A stretch of DNA of 6,334 nucleotides from an uncultured Caulobacterales bacterium (GTDB lineage Bacteria; Pseudomonadota; Alphaproteobacteria; Caulobacterales; Caulobacteraceae), in contig CAISYT010000201.1 of NCBI GenBank assembly GCA_903889785.1, positions 1 through 6,334 of the forward strand, in the 5' to 3' direction. The notes under the pieces were generated by a model, which worked only from the letters and a program-made list of their open reading frames with translations, was not told the DNA's origin and searched no databases. The position numbers and the translations under genes are program-made. Below, one piece after another: positions 1-6,181 of the stretch. Positions within the stretch are counted from its first letter, which is position 1, and each line of letters opens with the position of its first letter.

Positions 1-1
1 A

Positions 2-100
2 AAAGCTGTAGTCGAAAGACTGTCGCTGCTCGCGCCCATCTCGGTCATGCCGTCCGGCACGGGCTCTGTTCTGAGGTCTTTAGGCGCATCCAACCCCTAG
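2..100 (+). CDS. C-terminal tail of an upstream gene (partial), possibly FecR-like
   Basis: An open frame enters from the left edge and stops at TAG 98-100, leaving 32 visible codons that begin KAVVERLSLLAPISV and end LGASNP. This frame is preferred over the also-open frame of the receptor because about 69% of its third positions are G/C, against about 55% for the other frame. It stops 41 nt before the receptor's TTG. STN-type receptors are often preceded by a FecI sigma factor and a FecR anti-sigma regulator. The pattern of an Ala/Leu-rich helix followed by a short strand and polar tail would suit the C-terminal domain of FecR. That identity rests mainly on context; the piece is too short to recognise securely. 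Confidence 0.4.
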   Translation, partial: KAVVERLSLLAPISVMPSGTGSVLRSLGASNP

Positions 101-141
101 GTTTTTCCAGGTTCCGCCAAAACCGAAAGGCCGGGACCTTA

Positions 142-2553
142 TTGGCCCTTGCACCGCTGGCATTCGCTTGGCCGGCGCTCGCCCAGGCCCAGGCCACCGC
201 ATACCCGATATCGATCGCGCCCAAGGCCTATTCAGAGGCCCTGATCGACCTTGCGCTGCAGACCAACAGCTCTCTTCTGGGTGCAGACCAATGCCCTGGC
301 CAGGCCAAGGCCCTGAGCGGACGCTTTACCGTGCCGGCCGCTCTTACCCGGCTATTTGCCCAAGCGCCGTGCCGGTTTGAGATTGTCGATTCCAAAACCG
401 TTCGGATCTTCGCCGTCCCCTTGCCTGCCAAGCCTATCCTCGTGCCCAGACCGCCTAGGCCGCCCGCCATACTGCCGCCGCCAGAGCTTCCGACTGCGGA
501 TTCCATGGCCGAGGTCGTTGTCACGGCCACCAAACGCAGCGCACCCCTTGGGGCCACCGCCGCCGCCGTCAGTCTGATCAGTGGCACGGCGCTGTCGCAG
601 AACGGTACTCGCCACACCTCCGGAATTTCCGGCCAGATTGCCGGGGTGGTCATCACCAACCTGGGGCCTGGCCGCGACAAGATCCTGCTGCGCGGACTCT
701 CTGATGGGGCCTTCACCGGACGCACCCGCTCGACGGTCGGCACCTATCTCGACGATGTGCCGATCACCTACAACGCCCCCGACCCAGACCTGCGCCTAAC
801 GGACGTCGAACGCATCGAGGTGGTGCGCGGGCCGCAGGGCGCGCTCTACGGCGGCGGCGCGCTGTCAGGGGTATTTCGAATTGTCACCAAGCGCCCGGAC
901 CTGAACCGACGTTCGGCGGCCATCGATGTTGCGGGTGCCCGCACCGACTCCGGTTCGCCCAGCACGTCTTATGACCTAATGGGTAATCTCCCGATCGTGC
1001 CCGGCAAGGCCGCGGTGCGCCTGGTTGGCTACAGTGCGGTCGATGGCGGCTTTGTCGACGACGTCAATTTGCGGCTGTCAAACGTGGACCGTACCCTGCG
1101 CTATGGCGGACGGATCGCCACCGAGGTGCGTGCGGCGGATCGCTGGACGATCACCGGCAACGCCGCCTTCCAGCGCCTGGAAAGTAACGACACACAATAC
1201 ACCACCATGACCCGACTTCAGCGCGCCAACCGGATTCGCGAAGCGCATAAGAATAACTTCTCCGAGGTCGGGGTTACGGTTATCCACACGGGTGAGTGGG
1301 CCAAGGTTCAGTCGTCCACCGCCTACGTCCGCCACGATTTCAGCAGCCTGTACGACGCCTCCGCCACCCTCTCGCTGTTCGATTCCGGCGAGGCCGACCT
1401 GGGGGTGTTTCGCGAGGCCGCCAAGAACAAACTGGTGGTGCAAGATGTCTTCGTCACCCCCCGCAACCCAGGCCGATTTGACTGGCTGATCGGTGTCTAT
1501 GCCTCGCATACTGCGCAGAGTACGCCCTCGGCCCTGCGTGCCGCCGGCGGATCTCCCGGATTGCCGCCAGTGCCGATCTATGCCGAAGAACGAACCGACC
1601 GCCTCTATGAGGGCGCGCTCTATGGCGAGGTCTCCTACCACTTCGGCCAGCGCCTCACCCTCTCACTCGGCGCGCGCCTGTTCGACAGCCGGCTGCATGC
1701 AATTTCGGGTGTGGTGGCATCGCCCAGTGGCGCGCGGAATTTCGATGGTTCGAAGACCTTCAACGGCGTGTCGCCAAAGGTAAGTCTGCAGTACAGCCTG
1801 GGCCCGGGCGAGCTTATCTATGCCCTGGCCTCGCAAGGTTACCGTGCCGGTGGGTTTAACACCGCCGGCCGTTCGGCACCCTCACCCACGCGTCAGATCT
1901 ACGGTTCAGACCAGCTGGAAAACTATGAGGTTGGTGCCAAGGTCTCAACCTTCGGCGGCAAGCTAAACCTGCGCACAGCCCTGTTCTACGCCCGATGGAA
2001 CAACATCCAGACCGACCAACATTTCAGCTCCGGCCTGTCCTATACCGCTAACGTTGGCGATGGCCGCAATATCGGTCTGGAGGGTGAGGTCGCTTTCACC
2101 CCAGCGCCTCATCTGCTGCTGCAAGCCAACGCCATGATCGGCTCGCCCAAGGTCACGCACCTGAATGGCAATTTCGCCACCAAGGTCGAACGGGGACTGC
2201 CCGGGATTCCTGATGTCTCATTCGGCGCTCAGGCTCACTATGATCACCCATTTCGCGATCGCACATCGCTGCTGTTGGGGGCGCAGCTCGCCTACATGGG
2301 CCGGTCGCACCTGAACTTCGAGGCCAAAATGCCCATGAACGGTGCGAATTCGGAGATGGACGAGATCCTGACGGCCAAGCTATCGGCCCGATACACAACC
2401 CTGCGGTGGCGCGTGGATGCCTTTGTGACCAACCCTGCAAATACCCAAAGGGATACATTTTCCTATGGCAACCCGTTCAGTTTCGGGAAGGTGAAACAGG
2501 TGACCCCACAGCGCCCCCGCACGATGACTTTAGAACTAACTGCGACATTCTGA
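142..2553 (+). CDS. TonB-dependent outer-membrane receptor with N-terminal STN domain
   Basis: This is an 803-residue ligand-gated outer-membrane transporter powered by TonB-ExbBD. A hydrophobic export signal ends at about ALAQA (11-15). An STN (secretin/TonB N-terminal) domain covers roughly 20-92, with a cysteine pair at C51 and C77. A linker at 93-118 has 12 prolines in 26 residues. A TonB-box/plug start, EVVVTATKR, is at 124-132. The plug runs to about 253 and holds the hallmark IEVVRGPQGALYG around 225-237. The barrel fills the rest and ends in the usual aromatic residue (LELTATF). STN domains usually relay ligand binding to a FecR/FecI pair, so this receptor may regulate its own expression. 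The ligand is unknown. The frame is open to the window edge with no ATG, GTG or CTG upstream. TTG 142 is the only start seen, with AAAGG at 126-130 as a possible ribosome site. Arg/Lys residues suited to a signal-peptide n-region lie just before it, so the start is uncertain. Confidence 0.93.
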   Translation: MALAPLAFAWPALAQAQATAYPISIAPKAYSEALIDLALQTNSSLLGADQCPGQAKALSGRFTVPAALTRLFAQAPCRFEIVDSKTVRIFAVPLPAKPILVPRPPRPPAILPPPELPTADSMAEVVVTATKRSAPLGATAAAVSLISGTALSQNGTRHTSGISGQIAGVVITNLGPGRDKILLRGLSDGAFTGRTRSTVGTYLDDVPITYNAPDPDLRLTDVERIEVVRGPQGALYGGGALSGVFRIVTKRPDLNRRSAAIDVAGARTDSGSPSTSYDLMGNLPIVPGKAAVRLVGYSAVDGGFVDDVNLRLSNVDRTLRYGGRIATEVRAADRWTITGNAAFQRLESNDTQYTTMTRLQRANRIREAHKNNFSEVGVTVIHTGEWAKVQSSTAYVRHDFSSLYDASATLSLFDSGEADLGVFREAAKNKLVVQDVFVTPRNPGRFDWLIGVYASHTAQSTPSALRAAGGSPGLPPVPIYAEERTDRLYEGALYGEVSYHFGQRLTLSLGARLFDSRLHAISGVVASPSGARNFDGSKTFNGVSPKVSLQYSLGPGELIYALASQGYRAGGFNTAGRSAPSPTRQIYGSDQLENYEVGAKVSTFGGKLNLRTALFYARWNNIQTDQHFSSGLSYTANVGDGRNIGLEGEVAFTPAPHLLLQANAMIGSPKVTHLNGNFATKVERGLPGIPDVSFGAQAHYDHPFRDRTSLLLGAQLAYMGRSHLNFEAKMPMNGANSEMDEILTAKLSARYTTLRWRVDAFVTNPANTQRDTFSYGNPFSFGKVKQVTPQRPRTMTLELTATF

Positions 2554-2631
2554 CCGAGGTATCGCACGGGGGGGTAAACCGGCCCGGCGGCGTCTCAACA
2601 GTCGGTGGTGGAACGTCGTTTCCGCAGCCAT

Positions 2632-2636
2632 GGGGA
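2632..2636 (+). promoter_or_regulatory. Ribosome-binding site of the glycosyltransferase gene
   Basis: GGGGA lies 6 nt before the ATG at 2643. It selects this start over the longer reading frame, which stays open upstream into the receptor gene. Confidence 0.6.
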
Positions 2637-2642
2637 ACTTCG

Positions 2643-3470
2643 ATGGTTAAGCTTTCAGCGTTCGTTTGCGCGCACAATGAAGAGAAGCGGCTCGCGGCTT
2701 GCCTTGAGCGCCTGAGCTTTTGCGACGAAATCATTGTGGTGGCGGATCGCTGCACCGATCGCACCGAAGCTGTGGCGCGCGAAATGGGGGCACGCGTCTT
2801 ATCCGGTATTTTCCCATTGGAAGGCGATAGGCGCACGGTGGGGGCCGCCGCCTGTTTAGGCGATTGGATTCTGGAGATCGATGCCGACGAGGAGGTGGGT
2901 CCGGCCCTCGTCGCGGAAATCAAAGAGCTTTTGTCAAAACCTCATCAGGGTGACTGGTTCACCCTGCCGGTCGATAACTACATCGGCGAACGTCTCGTCA
3001 GACATGGTTGGGGCGGATCGTTCGGCACCTCGGCGGTCAGGCGACTGTACCGTCGGGGGGTAAAGGCCTGGGGTCAGGAACGCGTGCACCCGACCGTCCG
3101 CTTCATCGGCACGGGCGGCGTTCCGTTGATCAATCCTCTGCGCCATAAGGTCGACGAAGACATTTCCGACATGCTGAACCGACTGGACCGCTACAGCCGC
3201 CTGCGCGCTCAGGATCTGGCGGAACGCGGCGTGCAACAAAGCCTGTGGTCGAATGCCTTCCGTGGCGTACGCCGGTTCTACAAATGCTACGTCAGCCGCA
3301 AGGGCTATCGCGAAGGCAATTGGGGCGTCATGATCGCCCTATGCGCTGCGATCTATCCCTTCCTGTCGGTTCTGCGGTCGCGGCTCGAATTCGCCGATTT
3401 GGCAAGAAAGGCGGCGCTTGGCGGTGCTGTGCTGCCGCTGACCCCGCCAGATCGCCGGGCCCGGGCCTAG
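2643..3470 (+). CDS. Family 2 glycosyltransferase, WaaE/LPS-core type
   Basis: This 275-residue protein is predicted to transfer a sugar from a nucleotide sugar to a lipid- or polysaccharide-linked acceptor at the cytoplasmic face of the inner membrane. The GT-A fold is plain. FVCAHNEEKRLAACL (7-21) forms the first strand and loop, and ADRCTDRT (34-41) binds the nucleotide. The metal-binding DxD-type motif is DADEE (80-84). HGWGG (121-125), RLYRRG (134-139), W143 and RVHP (147-150) match the acceptor-side pattern of the WaaE/KdtX group. A hydrophobic helix near 228-247 probably lies on the membrane. The frame is open further upstream, but residues before the chosen ATG look non-coding and overlap the receptor gene, so 2643 with its GGGGA site is preferred. 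It is the first gene of a cassette with the methyltransferase 14 nt downstream. The sugar and acceptor are not known. Confidence 0.88.
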   Translation: MVKLSAFVCAHNEEKRLAACLERLSFCDEIIVVADRCTDRTEAVAREMGARVLSGIFPLEGDRRTVGAAACLGDWILEIDADEEVGPALVAEIKELLSKPHQGDWFTLPVDNYIGERLVRHGWGGSFGTSAVRRLYRRGVKAWGQERVHPTVRFIGTGGVPLINPLRHKVDEDISDMLNRLDRYSRLRAQDLAERGVQQSLWSNAFRGVRRFYKCYVSRKGYREGNWGVMIALCAAIYPFLSVLRSRLEFADLARKAALGGAVLPLTPPDRRARA

Positions 3471-3484
3471 GGCTGCTTTCCTAA

Positions 3485-4147
3485 ATGGCCTATTTCCGCT
3501 GGCGGCGGGCGATAGAACTCGCCGCATTGGATCGACCCTGGGTCGGCGAACTGTTACTGCGCCGCCGGTTCGAAAAACCCAAGTTCACACCGCCCGAAGG
3601 CTGGAACGCCGAATACGAACGCGGTGAATACGACCGATTGGTCCGCACCGAACAACGCCATCACCACCGATTGCTGGCTGGGCTGATCACCGACGGCCGC
3701 CAGGCGACGAAGGTGCTGGAAATTGGGTGTGGCGAAGGGGTGTTCCTGGAATCGCTGAAGTCACATCAGGGCGTGACTTACCTGGGCGTCGACATTTCCT
3801 CAGTGGCCATCGAGCGGGCGCGAGTGCGTTTCGCCAAAGAGATCGCTGCCGGCACGGTGCGGTTCGACGTCGGCGACGGCAGTGCCTATCCGGCGCAGAA
3901 AAATTTCGATGCCATCGTGTTTCCCGAGTGCATCGAATACCTCGACGACATCGTTGAGGTCATGGATCACTACGCCTGTTTCCTAAATACTGGCGGGCAG
4001 ATCGGGCTGAGCCAGTGGATGGGCGCGCGTCCGCTGCGCCTTTGGCGACGGCTCAAGGCCTGGGGCAAGGTGACCAACCAGGCCGTGGTCAGCGCCGACT
4101 GGGGCGGGGCCTGGCTGGTGGCCACGCTCGCGCCACGGCGCGACTGA
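3485..4147 (+). CDS. Class I SAM-dependent methyltransferase
   Basis: This 220-residue protein has a Rossmann-fold methyltransferase core. Motif I, VLEIGCGEG (77-85), binds S-adenosylmethionine. GVDIS (101-105) ends strand 2 with the acidic residue that contacts the ribose. VGDG (129-132) and FDAIVFPECIEYL (141-153) supply motifs II and III, followed by a Gly-rich turn near 169-173. A basic, Arg/Trp-rich N-terminus (1-30) precedes the core. The arrangement resembles small-molecule or sugar methyltransferases of the Methyltransf_12/25 type, and NodS-like N-methyltransferases have a similar layout. No substrate-specific motif is visible. Its place between a glycosyltransferase and a deacetylase suggests methylation of a glycan or glycolipid intermediate, which is an inference from context only. 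Its TGA overlaps the ATG of the deacetylase gene by one base. The upstream ribosome site is weak, so coupling to the glycosyltransferase is likely. Confidence 0.87.
   Translation: MAYFRWRRAIELAALDRPWVGELLLRRRFEKPKFTPPEGWNAEYERGEYDRLVRTEQRHHHRLLAGLITDGRQATKVLEIGCGEGVFLESLKSHQGVTYLGVDISSVAIERARVRFAKEIAAGTVRFDVGDGSAYPAQKNFDAIVFPECIEYLDDIVEVMDHYACFLNTGGQIGLSQWMGARPLRLWRRLKAWGKVTNQAVVSADWGGAWLVATLAPRRD
4129..4142 (+). other. Small GC hairpin ahead of the deacetylase start
   Basis: CGCGC (4129-4133) pairs with GCGCG (4138-4142) around the loop CACG. It sits 4 nt before the ATG at 4147, where the ribosome site should be, and no clear Shine-Dalgarno sequence is visible there. It could hold initiation closed until ribosomes finish the methyltransferase gene. 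It may also be a by-product of GC-rich coding sequence. Confidence 0.25.
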
Positions 4148-4887
4148 TGCTGGGTGCGCTTCGGCTAAGCGCCGAACTCGCGGCCTGGAGACGCGCGGGG
4201 AAGCGCGTGCCACTGTGGTGGCGAGACGACGATGCGATCGATGCCAGCCCTGCGCTCGACCGCCTGCTGGCCCTGTCGGCACGTCACCAAGTTCCGCTGG
4301 CACTGGCGGTTATTCCCGATCAGCTGTCGCCAGAGCTGGTGCCTCTGATCAATGCGCAACCGGCAGTCAGCGTCCTTCAGCACGGGCTAGACCATCGCTC
4401 TCGCTGCGTAGAGGGCCACGCACCCGCCCAGTTTGGAGACGACCAGACCGCTGCGGAGATCGCCGCCGCCATTGCAGCCAGCATGCAGCGTCTAGCCACG
4501 TTCGAGCGCGTCTTGCCGGTCTATGTACCGCCGTGGAATGCCGTGCAGCCGAGGCTGGTTGAGGCACTGCGCAGCCTAGATTTGAGACTTTCGGCCTTTG
4601 ACAGCTTGGACGAAAGCGACCGTGTCGACGCCCATCTCGACGTCCTGCGGTGGGGGGCGAGGCCCAGATTCCGCGGTGCTGGGCGATTGCTAAACCGGCT
4701 AGCGCGCCTCCTGGCCGAGCGGCGGCGCCAACACATGTGGGATCGGCCGGTGGGGCTTCTGACCCATCATCTCGACCAGGATGAGCCGTCCTGGCGCTTC
4801 CTCAACGTCCTGTTCACTAGGCTCGGACCGGCATCAGGATGTCTTTGGCTAACGGCGGATCAGGTTTTCGGCATCACGAAAACTTGA
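4147..4887 (+). CDS. Polysaccharide deacetylase family protein (divergent NodB/CE4 type)
   Basis: This 246-residue protein is predicted to remove acyl groups from an amino sugar. The (beta/alpha) NodB-like elements appear in order. LWWRDDDA (23-30) supplies the catalytic and metal aspartates. LQHGLDH (77-83) gives the metal-binding HxxxH pair H79/H83. YVPPWN (126-131) replaces the classical RxPY segment. LLTHHLDQDE (204-213) supplies the late histidine of the active site. No signal peptide or membrane segment is visible, so it probably acts in the cytoplasm on a precursor, unlike secreted peptidoglycan or chitin deacetylases. The ATG at 4147 overlaps the methyltransferase stop (TGATG). The frame is open upstream, but that part lies inside the methyltransferase gene and has no family features. 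Together with the two preceding genes it forms a likely glycan-modifying operon. The exact substrate is unknown. Confidence 0.85.
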   Translation: MLGALRLSAELAAWRRAGKRVPLWWRDDDAIDASPALDRLLALSARHQVPLALAVIPDQLSPELVPLINAQPAVSVLQHGLDHRSRCVEGHAPAQFGDDQTAAEIAAAIAASMQRLATFERVLPVYVPPWNAVQPRLVEALRSLDLRLSAFDSLDESDRVDAHLDVLRWGARPRFRGAGRLLNRLARLLAERRRQHMWDRPVGLLTHHLDQDEPSWRFLNVLFTRLGPASGCLWLTADQVFGITKT

Positions 4888-4901
4888 CGGCACCACTTGA
4901 T

Positions 4902-4934
4902 TAAGCCCCCGACAAAAGTCAGGGTTGGCCCTTA
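4902..4934 (+). other. Bulged inverted repeat between the deacetylase and histone-like genes
   Basis: Four short stems stack around an AAAA loop (4914-4917): GAC/GTC, CCC/GGG, CC/GG and TAAG/CTTA, twelve pairs in all. Every bulge is on the 3' side (A4921, TT 4925-4926, CC 4929-4930). There is no T-run after it, so it is a poor intrinsic terminator. It ends 6 nt before the ribosome-binding site of the next gene and could affect that gene's mRNA. This is a weak call made by eye. Confidence 0.3.
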
Positions 4935-4940
4935 GGAAAT

Positions 4941-4945
4941 GGAGA
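4941..4945 (+). promoter_or_regulatory. Ribosome-binding site of the histone-like gene
   Basis: GGAGA lies 5 nt before the ATG at 4951. The earlier in-frame ATG at 4939 overlaps this site and has only AGGA almost touching it, so 4951 is the better start. Confidence 0.6.
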
Positions 4946-4950
4946 CATCC

Positions 4951-5580
4951 ATGGCACGCACCCCAGCCAAACCCAAAGCCACCTCATCAGCGCGCGCGAA
5001 GGCCGCGCCAGCAAAGGCTGTGGCACCCGCAGCGGTGCCACAGCCCGCAAAAGTGCTGACGGCCAAGCTGCCGGCCAAGCCAAGAGCAGCTGCCAAAACA
5101 GCGGCGACCGTGAAACCCGCGACGCCAGCCAAAAGCGTGAAAGTCACCAAGCCGAAGGCCGCCCCCAAGGCCGCTGCGAAGGTGGTAAGGGCAGTCGTTA
5201 AACCAAAAACCCCAGCCAAGCCCAAGGCCTTGGGCAGACCGAAGGCTGCTGCCTCGCCCAAGGTCGTCGCAACGCCCAAGCCAGCGGTCCGGGTGAAGAC
5301 ACCCATCGCCCCCAAGGCGGTCGCGAAGGCGAAGCCAACGGCTCAGGTCAAGAGACCCTCCGCCCGCAAGGCTGCGGCCGCCCCCAAGGTCGTCGCGAAG
5401 GCCAAGCCTGCGGCCAAGGTCAAGGCGCCCGAAGCCCCCAAGGCAGCGGTACTCCCCAAGGCCGAAAAGAAGGCTCAGAAGCGTATCGGTAAGATCGCGA
5501 AGCTGACGGCGGCGGTACGCAAGGCGGAAAAGTTGCTCGAAAAAGCGATCCGCAAGCAAATCAAGAAGATGAAATTATAA
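4951..5580 (+). CDS. Histone H1-like Lys/Ala/Pro-rich DNA-binding protein
   Basis: This 209-residue protein is extremely basic and low in complexity. It is mostly Lys, Ala, Pro and Val, has only four acidic residues (all Glu), and contains no Asp, Asn, Cys, His, Phe, Trp or Tyr. Residues 1-168 resemble the unstructured tails of eukaryotic H1 and of bacterial H1-like proteins such as AlgP or HctA/HctB. An 18-residue unit of the pattern xVAKxKPxxxVKxPxAxK recurs three times within 105-164. Residues 170-209 lose the prolines and look like a basic amphipathic helix (AEKKAQKRIGKIAKL onward) that may anchor or dimerise. The likely role is nucleoid compaction or non-specific nucleic-acid binding in the cytoplasm, inferred from composition. 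The start at 4951 is chosen for its GGAGA site; starting at 4939 would add METS. The 3' end overlaps rsmJ on the opposite strand by 20 bp. Confidence 0.82.
   Translation: MARTPAKPKATSSARAKAAPAKAVAPAAVPQPAKVLTAKLPAKPRAAAKTAATVKPATPAKSVKVTKPKAAPKAAAKVVRAVVKPKTPAKPKALGRPKAAASPKVVATPKPAVRVKTPIAPKAVAKAKPTAQVKRPSARKAAAAPKVVAKAKPAAKVKAPEAPKAAVLPKAEKKAQKRIGKIAKLTAAVRKAEKLLEKAIRKQIKKMKL
5263..5442 (+). repeat. Imperfect 18-codon (54-bp) repeats inside the histone-like gene
   Basis: Three units are visible at 5263-5316, 5317-5370 and 5389-5442. The first two are directly adjacent and the third follows a 6-codon spacer (AAAAPK). The encoded units share V-A at positions 2-3, KP at 6-7, VK at 11-12, P at 14, A at 16 and K at 18. 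Units 1 and 3 are also clearly related at the DNA level, sharing GTCGTCGC at their starts and GCCCCCAAG at their ends. This suggests growth of the tail by duplication. Confidence 0.7.
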
Positions 5581-6181
5581 AGACGTCGTATCGGGTCGTT
5601 TTGCCGACGATCTGATGCGACGGCGCGCGCAGCCCAGCCATCGGCGGCGCGCGCACCGGCCACTTCAGCACCACCCGCTTCTTGGCGCAGGCCAAGGCAG
5701 CGTGCATCAGGTCCTGTGCGTCGGGATCGTCACCGACCAGAGCGCGCAAGGATCGCATCTCCTGCTTGACCAGCGCGGTGTTGCCGCGTGGCGGATGCAT
5801 GGGATCAACCAGCACCACATCGGCGGATAATTCGCCCAGCAGGCGGCGGCTGTCACCCTGCAACAAGGTCATGCGCCCGACCACCTGGGCCGCTGACGGG
5901 TCGGCGCGCGCCGCCGCAAGCCCCGAAGTCAGCGCCGCGTGCACGGCGGGTGAACGCTCGATCAAGGTGACTTGCACACCGAGACCCGCCAGCATGAAGG
6001 CGTCGCGCGCCAGTCCGGCGGTGGCGTCGATCACGCTGGGCAGCGCGCCCTTGGCGATGCCGCAGGCGCGGGCCAGGGCGTTGCCGCGGGCCCCCTCGGT
6101 GCGGAACCGGTGGCCGACAGTGCCGCCTAGAAAATCACACACCAGGACCGGTGCGGCTTGCAGGTCCGTCATCTTGATCAC
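5561..6181 (-). CDS. rsmJ: RsmJ, 16S rRNA (guanine-1516-N2)-methyltransferase
   Basis: This 206-residue protein is predicted to methylate N2 of G1516 in the 3' minor domain of 16S rRNA with S-adenosylmethionine. Family landmarks appear in order: CDFLGGTVGHR (15-25), the SAM motif VIDATAGLARDAF (50-62), LIERSP (73-78), QGD (108-110), the catalytic-region VLVDPMHPPRG (123-133), ALVKQEMRSL (136-145), KRVVLKWP (168-175) and GKTTRYDVF (183-191). In the E. coli enzyme the residue after the SAM-motif Gly-Leu is Gly where this one has Ala. The E. coli N-terminal region of roughly 70 residues is absent, leaving only the catalytic domain. The start is not settled. GTG 6181 overlaps the stop of the upp remnant (GTGA), while ATG 6172 (residue 4) is the alternative, and neither has a clear ribosome site. 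The last residues (IISSS) are encoded on the complement of the histone-like gene's 3' end. Confidence 0.88.
   Translation of the reverse strand: MIKMTDLQAAPVLVCDFLGGTVGHRFRTEGARGNALARACGIAKGALPSVIDATAGLARDAFMLAGLGVQVTLIERSPAVHAALTSGLAAARADPSAAQVVGRMTLLQGDSRRLLGELSADVVLVDPMHPPRGNTALVKQEMRSLRALVGDDPDAQDLMHAALACAKKRVVLKWPVRAPPMAGLRAPSHQIVGKTTRYDVFIISSS
5584..5622 (+). terminator. Long stem-loop at the convergent gene junction (possible terminator)
   Basis: CGTCGTATC (5584-5592) pairs with GATGCGACG (5614-5622) over nine positions with one T-G wobble. Inside it GTCG (5595-5598) pairs with CGAC (5605-5608) around TTTTGC. The structure begins 3 nt after the histone-like stop codon. No T-run follows, so factor-independent termination is doubtful. 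The bases also encode conserved rsmJ residues (GKTTRYDV), so the symmetry could be accidental. Confidence 0.33.

Noticed and set aside
1078..1641. 187-codon antisense frame inside the receptor gene
   Set aside because: It is opposite a well-supported receptor barrel, its translation matches no family I recognise, and high GC content makes such shadows common.
2406..2642. N-terminal extension of the glycosyltransferase frame
   Set aside because: It overlaps the receptor's 3' end, has no family similarity, and is displaced by the better ATG with a ribosome site at 2643.
2554..2642. Terminator after the receptor gene
   Set aside because: Only a 4-bp GGAA/TTCC stem and a run of seven G residues are visible, with no stable hairpin or T-run.
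4015..4146. 44-residue upstream extension of the deacetylase frame
   Set aside because: It lies wholly within the methyltransferase gene in another frame and looks non-coding. The TGATG junction gives a normal operon start.
4883..4925. TTGACG/TTGATT hexamers as a promoter for the histone-like gene
   Set aside because: No plausible -10 element appears at suitable spacing downstream of either hexamer.
4987..5559. Long antisense open frames opposite the histone-like gene (including 4932-5315)
   Set aside because: They are mirror images of a GC-rich, Lys/Ala/Pro-biased gene, give Leu/Gly/Arg low-complexity translations, and show no domain.
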